Assembly (NCBI RefSeq): GCF_021531075.1
Contig: NZ_JADYTJ010000003.1
Location: 1-64,000, forward strand
DNA from: Bacteroides caecigallinarum
GTDB taxonomy: Bacteria; Bacteroidota; Bacteroidia; Bacteroidales; Bacteroidaceae
Length of the DNA: 64,000 nt
Direction: 5' to 3'
Position numbers and translations under genes: made by a program. Under the pieces are notes generated by a model. The model was given only the letters and a program-made list of their open reading frames with translations. It ran no database searches and had not been told where the DNA came from. Every line of letters begins with the position of its first letter. Position 1 is the first letter of the stretch. Below are positions 9,502 to 17,826 of this stretch, piece after piece.

Positions 9502-9594
9502 GAATTGATTTCTTAATCAATATCAATTGCGTGTATTTGTTTGATTTATTATATGTAAGAATAAATAAACCTATTTCAATAAAAATATTTTATT

Positions 9595-10617
9595 ATGGCA
9601 AAAATTGTTACACTTGGAGAAATTATGTTGAGATTATCCACTCCGGGTAATACTCGTTTCGTTCAGTCAGATTCATTTGATGTAGTTTATGGTGGTGGCG
9701 AAGCTAACGTAGCTGTAAGCTGTGCAAATTATGGTCACGATGCATACTTCGTAACTAAACTTCCTAAACACGAAATCGGACAGTCTGCTGTAAACGCACT
9801 TCGCAAATATGGTGTTAAGACAGACTTCATCGCTCGTGGTGGCGACCGTGTAGGTATCTACTATCTTGAAACTGGTGCTTCTATGCGTCCAAGTAAGGTT
9901 ATCTATGACCGTGCTCATTCTGCTATTGCTGAAGCTGATCCATGTGATTTCGACTTCGATGCTATCATGGAAGGTGCTGACTGGTTCCACTGGTCTGGTA
10001 TCACTCCTGCTATCTCTGACAAGGCTGCCGAACTTACAAAACTTGCTTGCGAGGCTGCTAAACGTCACGGTGTAACAGTTTCTGTTGACCTTAACTTCCG
10101 TAAGAAACTTTGGACAAAGGAAAAAGCTCAGTCTATTATGCGTCCTTTGATGCAGTATGTTGACGTATGTATCGGTAACGAAGAAGATGCTGAACTTTGC
10201 CTTGGTTTCAAACCAGACGCTGACGTAGAAGGCGGTAAGACAGATGCAGAAGGCTACAAAGGTATCTTCACTGCAATGGCTAAGGAATTCGGATTCAAAT
10301 ATGTAATCTCTACTCTCCGCGAATCATTCTCTGCAACTCACAACGGTTGGAAAGCTATGATTTACAACGGCGAAGAATTCTATACTTCAAAACGTTACGA
10401 CATCGATCCTATCATCGACCGTGTAGGTGGTGGTGACTCATTCTCAGGTGGTATTATCCACGGATTGCTTACTAAGCCTAACCAGGGTGCTGCTCTTGAA
10501 TTCGCAGTTGCTGCTTCTGCATTGAAGCATACTATCAACGGCGACTTCAACCTTGTTTCTGCTGAAGAAGTTGAAGCTCTTGCAGGTGGTGACGCAAGCG
10601 GTCGTGTACAGCGTTAA
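9595..10617 (+). CDS. kdgK: 2-dehydro-3-deoxygluconokinase (KDG kinase)
   Basis: A 340-residue PfkB/ribokinase-family sugar kinase. It phosphorylates 2-keto-3-deoxygluconate to KDPG in hexuronate and pectin breakdown. The N-terminal GEIMLRLSTPGNTRF and VYGGGEANVAVSCANYG segments are typical of KDG kinases, and the catalytic base lies in the PfkB signature RVGGGDSFSGG. Codon use is strongly biased, suggesting high expression. The KDPG aldolase gene follows after 30 bases, giving consecutive pathway steps. The sugar specificity rests on this pairing and on overall similarity. Confidence 0.92.
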   Translation: MAKIVTLGEIMLRLSTPGNTRFVQSDSFDVVYGGGEANVAVSCANYGHDAYFVTKLPKHEIGQSAVNALRKYGVKTDFIARGGDRVGIYYLETGASMRPSKVIYDRAHSAIAEADPCDFDFDAIMEGADWFHWSGITPAISDKAAELTKLACEAAKRHGVTVSVDLNFRKKLWTKEKAQSIMRPLMQYVDVCIGNEEDAELCLGFKPDADVEGGKTDAEGYKGIFTAMAKEFGFKYVISTLRESFSATHNGWKAMIYNGEEFYTSKRYDIDPIIDRVGGGDSFSGGIIHGLLTKPNQGAALEFAVAASALKHTINGDFNLVSAEEVEALAGGDASGRVQR

Positions 10618-10647
10618 TAGTCTAATCATTTAAAAAGAATATTCAAA

Positions 10648-11319
10648 ATGGCAAAATTCGATAAAGTTGCGGTATTGAACAAGATTGGTTCAACCGGTAT
10701 GGTTCCTGTATTCTATCACAAAGATGCAGAAGTTGCAAAGAAAGTTGTAAAGGCTTGCTATGACGGTGGTGTTCGTGCATTCGAATTTACAAACCGTGGC
10801 GACTTTGCTCACGAAGTATTCGCTGAAGTAGTGAAATACGCAGCAAAAGAATGTCCAGAAATGGCAATGGGTGTTGGTTCAGTAGTTGATCCTGCTACTG
10901 CAGCTCTTTACATTCAGCTTGGTGCTTGCTTTGTTGTAGGCCCATTGTTCAACCCTGAAATTGCTAAGGTATGTAACCGTCGTCTTGTAGCTTACACTCC
11001 AGGTTGCGGTACTGTATCTGAAGTAGGTTTCGCTCAGGAACTTGGTTGCGACTTGTGCAAGGTATTCCCAGGCGATGTTTACGGTCCTAACTTCGTTAAG
11101 GGTATGATGGCTCCGATGCCATGGTCTAAGCTTATGGTAACTGGTGGTGTAGAACCATCTAAGGAAAACCTTACAGCATGGATCAAGGCTGGCGTATTCT
11201 GCGTAGGTATGGGTTCTAAGTTGTTCCCTAAAGATAAAGTTGCAGCAGAAGACTGGGCTTACGTAACAGACAAATGTGCTGAAGCTCTCGGCTATATAGC
11301 AGAAGCTAGAAATAAGTAA
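10648..11319 (+). CDS. eda: KDPG/KHG aldolase (2-dehydro-3-deoxyphosphogluconate aldolase)
   Basis: A 223-residue class I aldolase that splits KDPG into pyruvate and glyceraldehyde 3-phosphate. The Schiff-base lysine lies in [14 protein letters not shown] and the catalytic Glu in [11 protein letters not shown], in the family order. Full length. It is co-transcribed with kdgK, so KDG is phosphorylated and cleaved by products of one mRNA. A strong terminator follows. Confidence 0.94.
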   Translation: MAKFDKVAVLNKIGSTGMVPVFYHKDAEVAKKVVKACYDGGVRAFEFTNRGDFAHEVFAEVVKYAAKECPEMAMGVGSVVDPATAALYIQLGACFVVGPLFNPEIAKVCNRRLVAYTPGCGTVSEVGFAQELGCDLCKVFPGDVYGPNFVKGMMAPMPWSKLMVTGGVEPSKENLTAWIKAGVFCVGMGSKLFPKDKVAAEDWAYVTDKCAEALGYIAEARNK

Positions 11320-11346
11320 TAAAAGGTTATAAAAGGTGTATTTATG

Positions 11347-11398
11347 GAGCACCGGTGTGCTTGTCGTTTCCGACAGGTGTGCCGGTGCTTTTTTTATG
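11347..11398 (+). terminator. kdgK-eda terminator
   Basis: Arms AGCACCGG and CCGGTGCT enclose an internal stem (TGTCG/CGACA) and are followed by seven T residues. Confidence 0.88.
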
Positions 11399-11438
11399 GA
11401 TTTTCTTTTTTTAGATCAAAAAAAATCCTATCTTTATT

Positions 11439-11522
11439 GTCACACGTTCGTGTCACTGTCGTTTCACGTTGGTGTCACTATAGTCACACGTTCGTGTAAC
11501 TGTCGTCACACGAACGTGTCAC
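11439..11522. repeat. Array of four 18-base near-palindromes, period 22
   Basis: Units start at 11439, 11461, 11483 and 11505 with 4-base spacers tgtc, tata, tgtc. The unit is the same type as at 5459-5542 (GTNACACGTTCGTGTNAC), and here too the last unit carries the inverted centre GAAC. It ends 57 bases upstream of the HU-like gene. Confidence 0.9.
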
Positions 11523-11579
11523 GGTTTAAAGTTATATATGTTTTATTGATTTGTAATAATAACCCTAATATAATATACT

Positions 11580-12173
11580 ATGCCAATAAAGTTTGATTTG
11601 TTTGAAAATCCTGAAAGAGAAGGTGTTGAAGTTCCTGAGTTTCATGCTAAAGTTATAACTAAAGGACTTGAGACGACAAGAACTCTACGTGAGAGTATCC
11701 AGAAAAAATGTACTGTCACGGCATCTGACGTTGAGGCTGTGCTTACAGCGTTGGGTGATGAAATGTTTGAAGCCTTTAGTAATGGTTATTCTGTTTACTT
11801 GCACGGAATAGGTTATTTCAGTCTTAGTCTGAAATGTTCTCCCGATATAAATCTTAATAATATATCATCTTCTGATATAAAAGTCAAAGGAATACGTTTT
11901 CAACCAGATAAGGAATTGTCAAGAAGATTATCTAACGTGGAATTTGTACATATGAAAAACAGCGGTCGTCATTCCAGTAAAATGAACCTTTCTGAAATTA
12001 CTGAAAAGATTGAAAAATATTTTACAGACAATCAGATCCTGCGACGTCCTGATTTCGAGAAGCTGACAGGTTTCAACAAGTCCAAATCAATAAGGACATT
12101 AAAGTTGCTTGTTGAAGAAGGTATGTTGAAAAATATCGGTACAATGCGGATGCCTATTTATGTGTTACAATAA
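11580..12173 (+). CDS. HU-related DNA-binding protein with C-terminal winged-helix-like domain
   Basis: A 197-residue protein. Residues 1-120 resemble the Bacteroidetes HU-related family: paired helices, then a beta region with the YLHGIGYFSLSLK segment. Residues ~135-197 (LSEITEKIEKYFTDNQILRR and KSIRTLKLLVEEGMLKNIG) look like a winged helix. It presumably binds DNA as an architectural or regulatory protein. It stands alone at the left border of the accessory region, preceded by the second 22-base-period array. Confidence 0.75.
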   Translation: MPIKFDLFENPEREGVEVPEFHAKVITKGLETTRTLRESIQKKCTVTASDVEAVLTALGDEMFEAFSNGYSVYLHGIGYFSLSLKCSPDINLNNISSSDIKVKGIRFQPDKELSRRLSNVEFVHMKNSGRHSSKMNLSEITEKIEKYFTDNQILRRPDFEKLTGFNKSKSIRTLKLLVEEGMLKNIGTMRMPIYVLQ

Positions 12174-12335
12174 ATTTTATTCATGTACAAGTAAATGTAT
12201 TTGTATAATCATGGTTAAGACAAAAAATAGTGAGAACGATCAGATGTTTGTTCTGATTTTACCCAATGGCATCTCATATCATGCCAATGGCCAGTTCACA
12301 AAGAGTTTAATTTGATTTAAAGTGTAATTAATAAA

Positions 12336-13853
12336 ATGAGAAAAATTTATCCTAAAGAATGGGTGTCTATGCATCCATATACTAAAACAGGTGCTACAGA
12401 TAATTATTACTGTAGATTGGTAAACAGAATAATTGACGTACTATATGATTATGATATAATGGAAGGGGAAATTGAGCCTGAAGACGAGATTTACGAAGAT
12501 ACGGCGATATTTCTTGTCGGATGGTTCGAAGATATCATTTCGCAGACCGGCGTTTGGCAGGTGTTCACTTCGCAGTGCGAAAAACGGTATGGCAGCCGGT
12601 TGCCTTTCTATGAACCCGGCGAAGATTATTATCCAGACGAGATAAACGTGGAAGATGTACGCTTCATTCTTTGGCATTGCTTTCAGAGAGATAAAATAGG
12701 GAAGAAAATCTATAATCCGGAAAACACCGGTATTCTGGCATTGGCAAATGAAATATACGATATCTTTGACGAGGAGTTCGAAACAGCCCCAGTAAATGAA
12801 AGGCTTCAGGATTTCTTTGATTTCTCTTATTTGACTGAGGATGACTTCCTTGAATACAGATGTATAGTGGAGTGGTTCTATTTTAATTCATATATCAACA
12901 TGGGCTGTTATGAATGTTATTTGGATAGCCTTTCCGAGTATATGGAGGAATTAGAGAAACGTGAGGACCTTGATGCACGTACGATGGATTTGATGATATA
13001 TTCCTTTAAGATAAATAACGTGTTGTCGGGTAGAACACCTCTTCTTGCCATTACCGCTCCTGAATATCTGAAACTTCTTCTTGAGGAACAGACTGTGAAT
13101 CCTGTAGATGCACCATATATGAACGTGGACAGCAGGATGGAAGCATTATATTTGGTGACGGATGAGACAGAAGATTATTATTTGTTCAAAGAGGTTTCAG
13201 ACAAGGAGGATACTTATAAAGTAATAAAAGATTCTATTGAACTTAACGCTCCAAAGCTGATTCCGGGTGATACTGTAGTTACATCAATTCTGTTCAAGTT
13301 TGGAAAGTATTGGCAACACAATGGTATTATGAATATCTATAGCATTAAAGATTTTCCGGAACTTGATGACATCAAGAATGAATTCTCGAATGCTAACAAA
13401 AAGGCAGCATACGATGACTTCCTTGCGGCAACAGAAGGAAAACACTTTGTATTTCTGAGAGGAAAAGAAGAGATGAGCGATTTCATTCATAATAGGATGA
13501 AATATAAAATAGCTCAAGGACTGAAAATTCCTGATACAGGAAATGACGTATTGCTGTTGTGTGTTACTCTTAAACAAGGAATATCTGTTGTGCGTAACTA
13601 TTGTGAATGTATCGCTTCGCCTGACAATCCATATTATAATAAGGAAAAGGCAGAAAAGAATGCATTTAATTTCTTGACAAATAGACAATTGATACCATAT
13701 GAAACAGCGTGCGAACTTCTTGATAGAGGCTACCTGAAGGATGCAGCTTTGAATAGCACTAAAGGACTGGAATACGGTAAAGAGCTGGTTAGGAAGAATG
13801 GTCGGTTTATGTTGGATTATTTCTTCATCATGTGCAGGGAGAAAGATTTATGA
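12336..13853 (+). CDS. Conserved hypothetical protein (possibly DUF3843)
   Basis: A 505-residue soluble protein with no signal peptide or membrane segment. It is rich in acidic and aromatic residues, predicted mostly helical, with a beta-containing region around residues 260-330. The start MRKIYPKEWVSMHPY resembles a Bacteroidales family I recall as DUF3843; I cannot confirm this. No catalytic motif is visible. It converges on the minus-strand gene at 13884 and shares a terminator hairpin with it. Confidence 0.7.
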   Translation: MRKIYPKEWVSMHPYTKTGATDNYYCRLVNRIIDVLYDYDIMEGEIEPEDEIYEDTAIFLVGWFEDIISQTGVWQVFTSQCEKRYGSRLPFYEPGEDYYPDEINVEDVRFILWHCFQRDKIGKKIYNPENTGILALANEIYDIFDEEFETAPVNERLQDFFDFSYLTEDDFLEYRCIVEWFYFNSYINMGCYECYLDSLSEYMEELEKREDLDARTMDLMIYSFKINNVLSGRTPLLAITAPEYLKLLLEEQTVNPVDAPYMNVDSRMEALYLVTDETEDYYLFKEVSDKEDTYKVIKDSIELNAPKLIPGDTVVTSILFKFGKYWQHNGIMNIYSIKDFPELDDIKNEFSNANKKAAYDDFLAATEGKHFVFLRGKEEMSDFIHNRMKYKIAQGLKIPDTGNDVLLLCVTLKQGISVVRNYCECIASPDNPYYNKEKAEKNAFNFLTNRQLIPYETACELLDRGYLKDAALNSTKGLEYGKELVRKNGRFMLDYFFIMCREKDL

Positions 13854-13866
13854 TAAAATATTGATT

Positions 13867-13898
13867 TTAGTTCAGTGACCGTTTTAGGTTACTGAACT
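13867..13898. terminator. Bidirectional terminator between convergent genes
   Basis: Arms GTTCAGTGACC and GGTTACTGAAC form an 11-base-pair stem (one G-T pair) with a 6-base loop between the two convergent stop codons. The right arm overlaps the 3' end of the minus-strand gene. Confidence 0.7.
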
Positions 13899-15335
13899 GA
13901 TTTCTGTATTGAATTCGCTCAAAGGTATCTCATATCCCTCCCACGGCCAGCTAACGAAGAGTTCTTCAGTGCGCGTATCTTTCTTGATAGTAACCTCATC
14001 GAATACCTTTAAGTTTTTCAGGAAAGGATATGCCTCAATCGGGATTGAATATTCCTTTATTCCGTCGGTTGTTTCAATAGTAAGAGTAAAGGGCTTGCGA
14101 CTGATTGTTACGTCCTGAATGGCATAGTCATCGTCAAGGTATTCCGTGTTAAGCCTGTTGAGCAGTGTTTCTGTAAATAATTTCATAGAATCATTGTCAT
14201 CGAACTTGCGGATAATGTTCCACCAAACCTGCTCGTCCCTTTCGGATGGTTTCTCTCTCGTAATTCTTTTTAGCTTTGACGGTATGTTCAGAAAATTCTC
14301 ATTCCCATCATTCCATTTAATTATAATCTCGTTGCTGATGTCGTCGTATTTATACAGTCCGTAATACACGGTATAGTCCTCGGTGGCAGAATTAATAATG
14401 TTGCATGCTTGTATCGTGGCAAATTCATCGTCATCGCTTTCCTTGTTCCAGAATATTAGTGAGAAGTTTTCTTTCGGAATGAAAGTCTCATTGTCTTTTC
14501 CGGCTTCGAAAGTCTGACCGATATACATGCCGTGCAGTGGTGAGTTGGACTCGCGGAAGAACAGAGTCCAGAGCCTTTCCCCTTTAGAATAAGCCACATC
14601 AGTTTCATGCCAATAGCTGAAGTCACTCCATTCGGAGAAGGCCGCTCCAAGTTCAAGGATGCTGTTGATATAGTCCGGGTCGGCAAAATATCTCAAAATA
14701 TGAATATTGTTCACCATCAGCCCCCAAATGCACTGGGGAACATTTCTGATAATATTGTCCGAAAGATAGGCCAATGAAGTGGAATGTCCTATAGCATTTT
14801 CAGGGATGTGCTGTTTGAGGACGGAACAGATGTGTGAGGTATGTTCTTTCAGAAGACAGTGGAACTGTGTCTCGTTTCCCGCATACGGATCAATCTTTTT
14901 CATCTTGATATACAGCACCATTACAGTACCGAAGTACACGTAAGGTCTGTCTTTATGCACTTCTTCAAGTTGCGGTATATAAGGACTGAAATCATCGGGA
15001 TAATCTTTGAAGCTGCGTGTCACAAAGTCCGTCAGAATCCTGTCCGGTCGTGAAGATTCATCGCCATAAACATCCCCGTCATTTATAGCATCATATAGAA
15101 TCCTGCCTATCCTGAACATCTCAGTAATGTCAATCAGGTCCGAATAATCCAAATCGAAATGTGTGCAAATATCATCAACGATATTGTCCACCGTAGAAGT
15201 CCGTATATTCCCTTCTTTCAGTCTTGAGAAAGCCATCCTCCCTTTATATCCGAGGCGGCTTGCAAGCGCAGAGGCTGAAGATTCGAAAATCCTGTTGTCG
15301 ATGAGATATGTAAGAAGTTCTTTATTAGTGTCCAT
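13884..15335 (-). CDS. Hypothetical protein with N-terminal helix-turn-helix-like segment
   Basis: A 483-residue protein without signal peptide or membrane segments. Residues ~15-60 (SASALASRLGYKGRMAFSRL, then TVDNIVDDICTHFDLDYSDL) look like a Cro/XRE-type helix-turn-helix in which a short loop replaces the second helix. The rest has no motif I recognise; the last ~100 residues look beta-rich (SIPIEAYPFLKNLKVFDEVT). It may be a transcription factor with a large sensor domain. Its promoter (TACCTTTA on the minus strand near 15355-15362) lies in a segment partly duplicated at 16964. Confidence 0.65.
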   Translation of the reverse strand: MDTNKELLTYLIDNRIFESSASALASRLGYKGRMAFSRLKEGNIRTSTVDNIVDDICTHFDLDYSDLIDITEMFRIGRILYDAINDGDVYGDESSRPDRILTDFVTRSFKDYPDDFSPYIPQLEEVHKDRPYVYFGTVMVLYIKMKKIDPYAGNETQFHCLLKEHTSHICSVLKQHIPENAIGHSTSLAYLSDNIIRNVPQCIWGLMVNNIHILRYFADPDYINSILELGAAFSEWSDFSYWHETDVAYSKGERLWTLFFRESNSPLHGMYIGQTFEAGKDNETFIPKENFSLIFWNKESDDDEFATIQACNIINSATEDYTVYYGLYKYDDISNEIIIKWNDGNENFLNIPSKLKRITREKPSERDEQVWWNIIRKFDDNDSMKLFTETLLNRLNTEYLDDDYAIQDVTISRKPFTLTIETTDGIKEYSIPIEAYPFLKNLKVFDEVTIKKDTRTEELFVSWPWEGYEIPLSEFNTEISSVT

Positions 15336-15342
15336 ATATATT

Positions 15343-15373
15343 GTATCGCATTTGATGTAAAGGTAATAAATAA
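15343..15373 (-). promoter_or_regulatory. Promoter/leader fragment, copy A
   Basis: On the minus strand TACCTTTA (a good -7 element) is followed by CATCAAATGCGATACAA, directly upstream of the gene at 13884. A near-identical fragment in the same orientation lies at 16964-16995, matching at about 26 of 30 positions. Confidence 0.5.
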
Positions 15374-15425
15374 TCTTGTAAATGGCATTACATAAGGTAG
15401 AATAGTATCTTCAATGTCCATATTA

Positions 15426-15482
15426 CCAAACAAAAATAAGCCAAATTTCCAAACAAAAATCCTCCAAATTGCCAAATAATTG
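15426..15482. repeat. 23-base direct repeats upstream of the DUF4143 ATPase gene
   Basis: The unit CCAAACAAAAATNNNCCAAAT recurs at 15426 and 15449, with a partial third copy at 15472: period 23, each with an internal CCAAA step at +15. The repeats end about 30 bases upstream of the -7 element of the next gene and may be operator sites for a regulator there. Confidence 0.7.
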
Positions 15483-15514
15483 TTTGAAAAGTATTGATTT
15501 ACAAATAAATAAAT

Positions 15515-15522
15515 TAACTTTG
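15515..15522 (+). promoter_or_regulatory. -7 element for the DUF4143 ATPase gene
   Basis: TAACTTTG lies 16 bases upstream of the ATG at 15538. Transcription would begin only a few bases before that ATG, which rules out the upstream in-frame start at 15469. Confidence 0.6.
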
Positions 15523-15537
15523 TGGAAAACTAATTTT

Positions 15538-16812
15538 ATGGAATATAGAAAACGTATAGCAGATCAATTACTTCGTGATAAATTAGATGCTATGGGAGCT
15601 GTTTTAATTGAAGGTCCTAAAGCATGTGGTAAAACGACTACGGCTGAACAACAAGCCAAAAGTGTTATATATATGGATGACCCAAATAGACAAGGACAAT
15701 ACAAACAGATGGCACAGACCAATATACGACTTTTACTTGAAGGAGAAACCCCTCGCCTGATTGATGAATGGCAGGAAGTACCCCAGTTTTGGGATGCTAT
15801 ACGCTTTGAAGTTGACCATAGGGGTGAAGATGGTCAGTTTATGCTTACCGGTTCTGCTGTACCTGTCGATGCAAAAGATATTCATCATACCGGTACGGGG
15901 AGATACGGATGGCTCACAATGCGTCCTATGAGTCTGTGGGAATCAGGAGAATCTACAGGTGGAGTAAGTTTGAGAGACTTGTTCCTTGCTCCTGACACTA
16001 TAGGGGCATTGAATAAACTTACATTGCCTATGCTTGCATTTGTTGTTTGTCGTGGTGGATGGCCAAAAGCGATACAGAAGAAAACAGAAAAGGCAGCACT
16101 ATTGCAGGCGACAGAATATTATAAAGCCATAACAAACAGCGACATATCACGTGTGGACAACGTGAGACGTGATGCGGAACGTGCAAAAAGGATTATGCGT
16201 TCATACGCCAGACATCAAGGCTCTCAAGCGAGTATAGCTACTATTCTTTCTGATATATCGACAAACGAACCGGAAAACGTCAGCGATGAGACTGTTGGGT
16301 CATATCTTACTGCATTGCGTAAAATATTTGTGATTGAAGATATGCCGGCATGGAATCCTAATTTGAGAAGTAAAACCGCTGTTCGCACATCGGACACGAG
16401 ATATTATGTTGATCCTTCAGTGGGTGTTGCCGCTCTTGGTCTTGGTCCTAATGATTTGATTAACGATTTGAATACGTTCGGGTTGTTTTTTGAAACGATG
16501 TGTATCAGAGACCTTCGTGTCTATGCCGATGCTTTGGATGGATCTGTTTACCATTATAGAGACAAGAATGGATTGGAGTGTGATGCTGTAGTACATCTGC
16601 GTAATGGTTCTTATGGTCTTATTGAAATAAAATTAGGAGGAGAAAAACTGATAGAGGATGGCGCAAAGACTTTAAAAGCTCTTTCAAATATTATAGATAC
16701 TTCACGAATGAAAGCTCCTTCTTTTTGTATGGTACTGACGGGTGTAGGCGATTTTGCTTATAAAAGAACTGATGGAGTTTATGTTGTACCTATAGGATGT
16801 TTGAAGGATTAA
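15538..16812 (+). CDS. AAA-family ATP-binding protein with DUF4143 C-terminal domain
   Basis: A 424-residue P-loop ATPase. Walker A is GPKACGKTTT (residues ~26-35), Walker B lies in LIDEWQEVP, and sensor 1 in FMLTGSAVP. The C-terminal part is a DUF4143 domain whose VVHLRNGSYGLIEIKLG segment has the D...E-x-K pattern of a PD-(D/E)XK fold. Members of this family are common, often mobile singletons in Bacteroidetes and of unknown biological role. The start was moved from 15469 to 15538 because the promoter -7 element lies between them. It stands alone upstream of the RNA pair. Confidence 0.88.
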   Translation: MEYRKRIADQLLRDKLDAMGAVLIEGPKACGKTTTAEQQAKSVIYMDDPNRQGQYKQMAQTNIRLLLEGETPRLIDEWQEVPQFWDAIRFEVDHRGEDGQFMLTGSAVPVDAKDIHHTGTGRYGWLTMRPMSLWESGESTGGVSLRDLFLAPDTIGALNKLTLPMLAFVVCRGGWPKAIQKKTEKAALLQATEYYKAITNSDISRVDNVRRDAERAKRIMRSYARHQGSQASIATILSDISTNEPENVSDETVGSYLTALRKIFVIEDMPAWNPNLRSKTAVRTSDTRYYVDPSVGVAALGLGPNDLINDLNTFGLFFETMCIRDLRVYADALDGSVYHYRDKNGLECDAVVHLRNGSYGLIEIKLGGEKLIEDGAKTLKALSNIIDTSRMKAPSFCMVLTGVGDFAYKRTDGVYVVPIGCLKD

Positions 16813-16963
16813 TCTTAACTCTAAGACTTTTAATCGCATCAAAATATAAGATTTCTGACTGTTTTGTATCAATAATCAATAGTTCTGATACAAAAATACA
16901 TTTTCCTTTTTTTACACAAAGATATTTTATATGATAAAATCCGAGAACTTTAAATTTGTATCG

Positions 16964-16995
16964 CCTTTAGTGTAAAGGTAACAAAAAAATCCCAC
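16964..16995 (-). promoter_or_regulatory. Promoter-like fragment, copy B (no gene attached)
   Basis: Near-duplicate of the promoter/leader at 15343-15373, in the same minus orientation (TACCTTTA then CACTAAAGGCGATACAA). No minus-strand gene follows, only the 3' end of the DUF4143 gene. It may be a relic of a duplicated or deleted gene. I see nothing else in 16813-16963. Confidence 0.4.
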
Positions 16996-17023
16996 GAACA
17001 GGTGTCGTGTATTATAAAAAACG

Positions 17024-17265
17024 TATCTTTGTAATGCGTTCTTAACTTTTATCCTAAGAAACGAAATCGCCAATTTCAGCAACAAGCAGGGTAGGAGAAC
17101 ATGACGCTCATCTGTATTGTATATACTCGTGTACAGCCAATGTTGTATCCGTTTGTATAACCATACGGCGTGGGATTACTGTTTTCGCTTGTTGCTTGTA
17201 GGGTGTTTGGCGATGCCTGTTTCTTGATGAGTGAAAACAAGTCCTCACGCCTTTTTGTTTTTGTG
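17024..17265 (+). ncRNA. Candidate structured RNA, copy 1 (interlaced pseudoknots)
   Basis: Promoter -7 element TATCTTTG at 17024-17031. Downstream complementary segments occur in the interlaced order A-B-C-A'-B'-C'. A: ATCGCCAA (17066-17073) with TTGGCGAT (17207-17214), extended inward by GCAACAAGC (17079-17087) with GCTTGTTGC (17187-17195). B: CGCTCATC (17105-17112) with GATGAGTG (17226-17233). C: GGCGTG (17167-17172) with CACGCC (17246-17251), followed by TTTTTGTTTTT. A local hairpin carries the loop GCCAATGT. There is no credible reading frame. I do not recognise the family. The same helices recur in copy 2 with different sequence in the inner A stem. Confidence 0.72.
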
Positions 17266-17372
17266 TAATGCTGAATTCAGAGGACTTATAAGCGGAAAAA
17301 CACTTCATTATTATGGTTTAGAAATATTACAGATATGAATAAAGAATATGTTTTTTGGTTAAGTATCCATTC

Positions 17373-17425
17373 TTTAAATGGTGTTTAAACAGTGTTTAAA
17401 TGGTATTTAAATAGTGTTTGCAAAA
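17373..17425. repeat. TTTAAA-type array, period 11
   Basis: TTTAAA-like cores begin at 17373, 17384, 17395, 17406 and (TTTGCA) 17417, exactly 11 bases apart, within GTGTTTAAACA-like units. It lies between the two RNA copies, about 60 bases upstream of the second promoter. A very similar array is at 57570-57630. Confidence 0.85.
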
Positions 17426-17487
17426 CAATTGCAAAAGCTTTGCGAAGATTAAACCCATAAAAAGAGCGTCATATTGAACAAAAAATG

Positions 17488-17772
17488 TATCTTTGCAATA
17501 CACCGACCGGAGAAATGGTCCGGTGTTTACATAAGAAAGCGTTTTTTGCTTTATCCTGAAATAGAAATCGCCAAATTTTAGTAGAGGGATAGAGACAATA
17601 TGACGCTCATCTGTTTTGTATATGTATGTGTGTACAGCCGATGTTGTACACTGTTACTACATATCACAAACGGCGTGGGTTTATTGTTTCTTTATTCATT
17701 TCTACGAGGCGTTTGGCGATGCCCTATTTCGATGAGTGAAGCGGACAAGTCCTCACGCCTTTCTTTTTATAT
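17488..17772 (+). ncRNA. Candidate structured RNA, copy 2; possible leader of the Hsp70-HerA operon
   Basis: Promoter -7 element TATCTTTG (17488-17495); flanking bases resemble those of copy 1. After a 5' hairpin (ACACCG...CGGTGT) the same interlaced helices appear. A: ATCGCCAA (17567-17574) with TTGGCGAT (17713-17720), inner extension GTAGA (17581-17585) with TCTAC (17701-17705). B: CGCTCATC (17604-17611) with GATGAGTG (17731-17738). C: GGCGTG (17672-17677) with CACGCC (17754-17759), followed by a T-rich tract. The hairpin GTGTACA-GCCGATGT-TGTACAC keeps the loop GCCRATGT. The inner A stem and hairpin differ in sequence from copy 1 but still pair. It ends about 60 bases before the first gene of the operon, which has no other visible promoter. 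Confidence 0.75.
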
Positions 17773-17826
17773 ACTAATGAAAACATAATGCCTTTTCTGG
17801 GGATAGCGGGCATTTTCAATTATGCT

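Noticed and set aside
9502-9594. Riboswitch in the kdgK leader
   Set aside because: The leader is AT-rich without stable conserved stems; the palindrome points to a protein repressor.
12211-12315. Short reading frame of 34 codons (MVKTKNSENDQMFV...)
   Set aside because: No homology I recognise, no start signal that stands out and AT-rich surroundings. Random frames of this length are expected.
17336-17389. 17-codon frame MNKEYVFWLSIHSLNGV, possibly the start of a lost DprA-like gene
   Set aside because: Too short to support; it runs straight into the 11-base repeat array.
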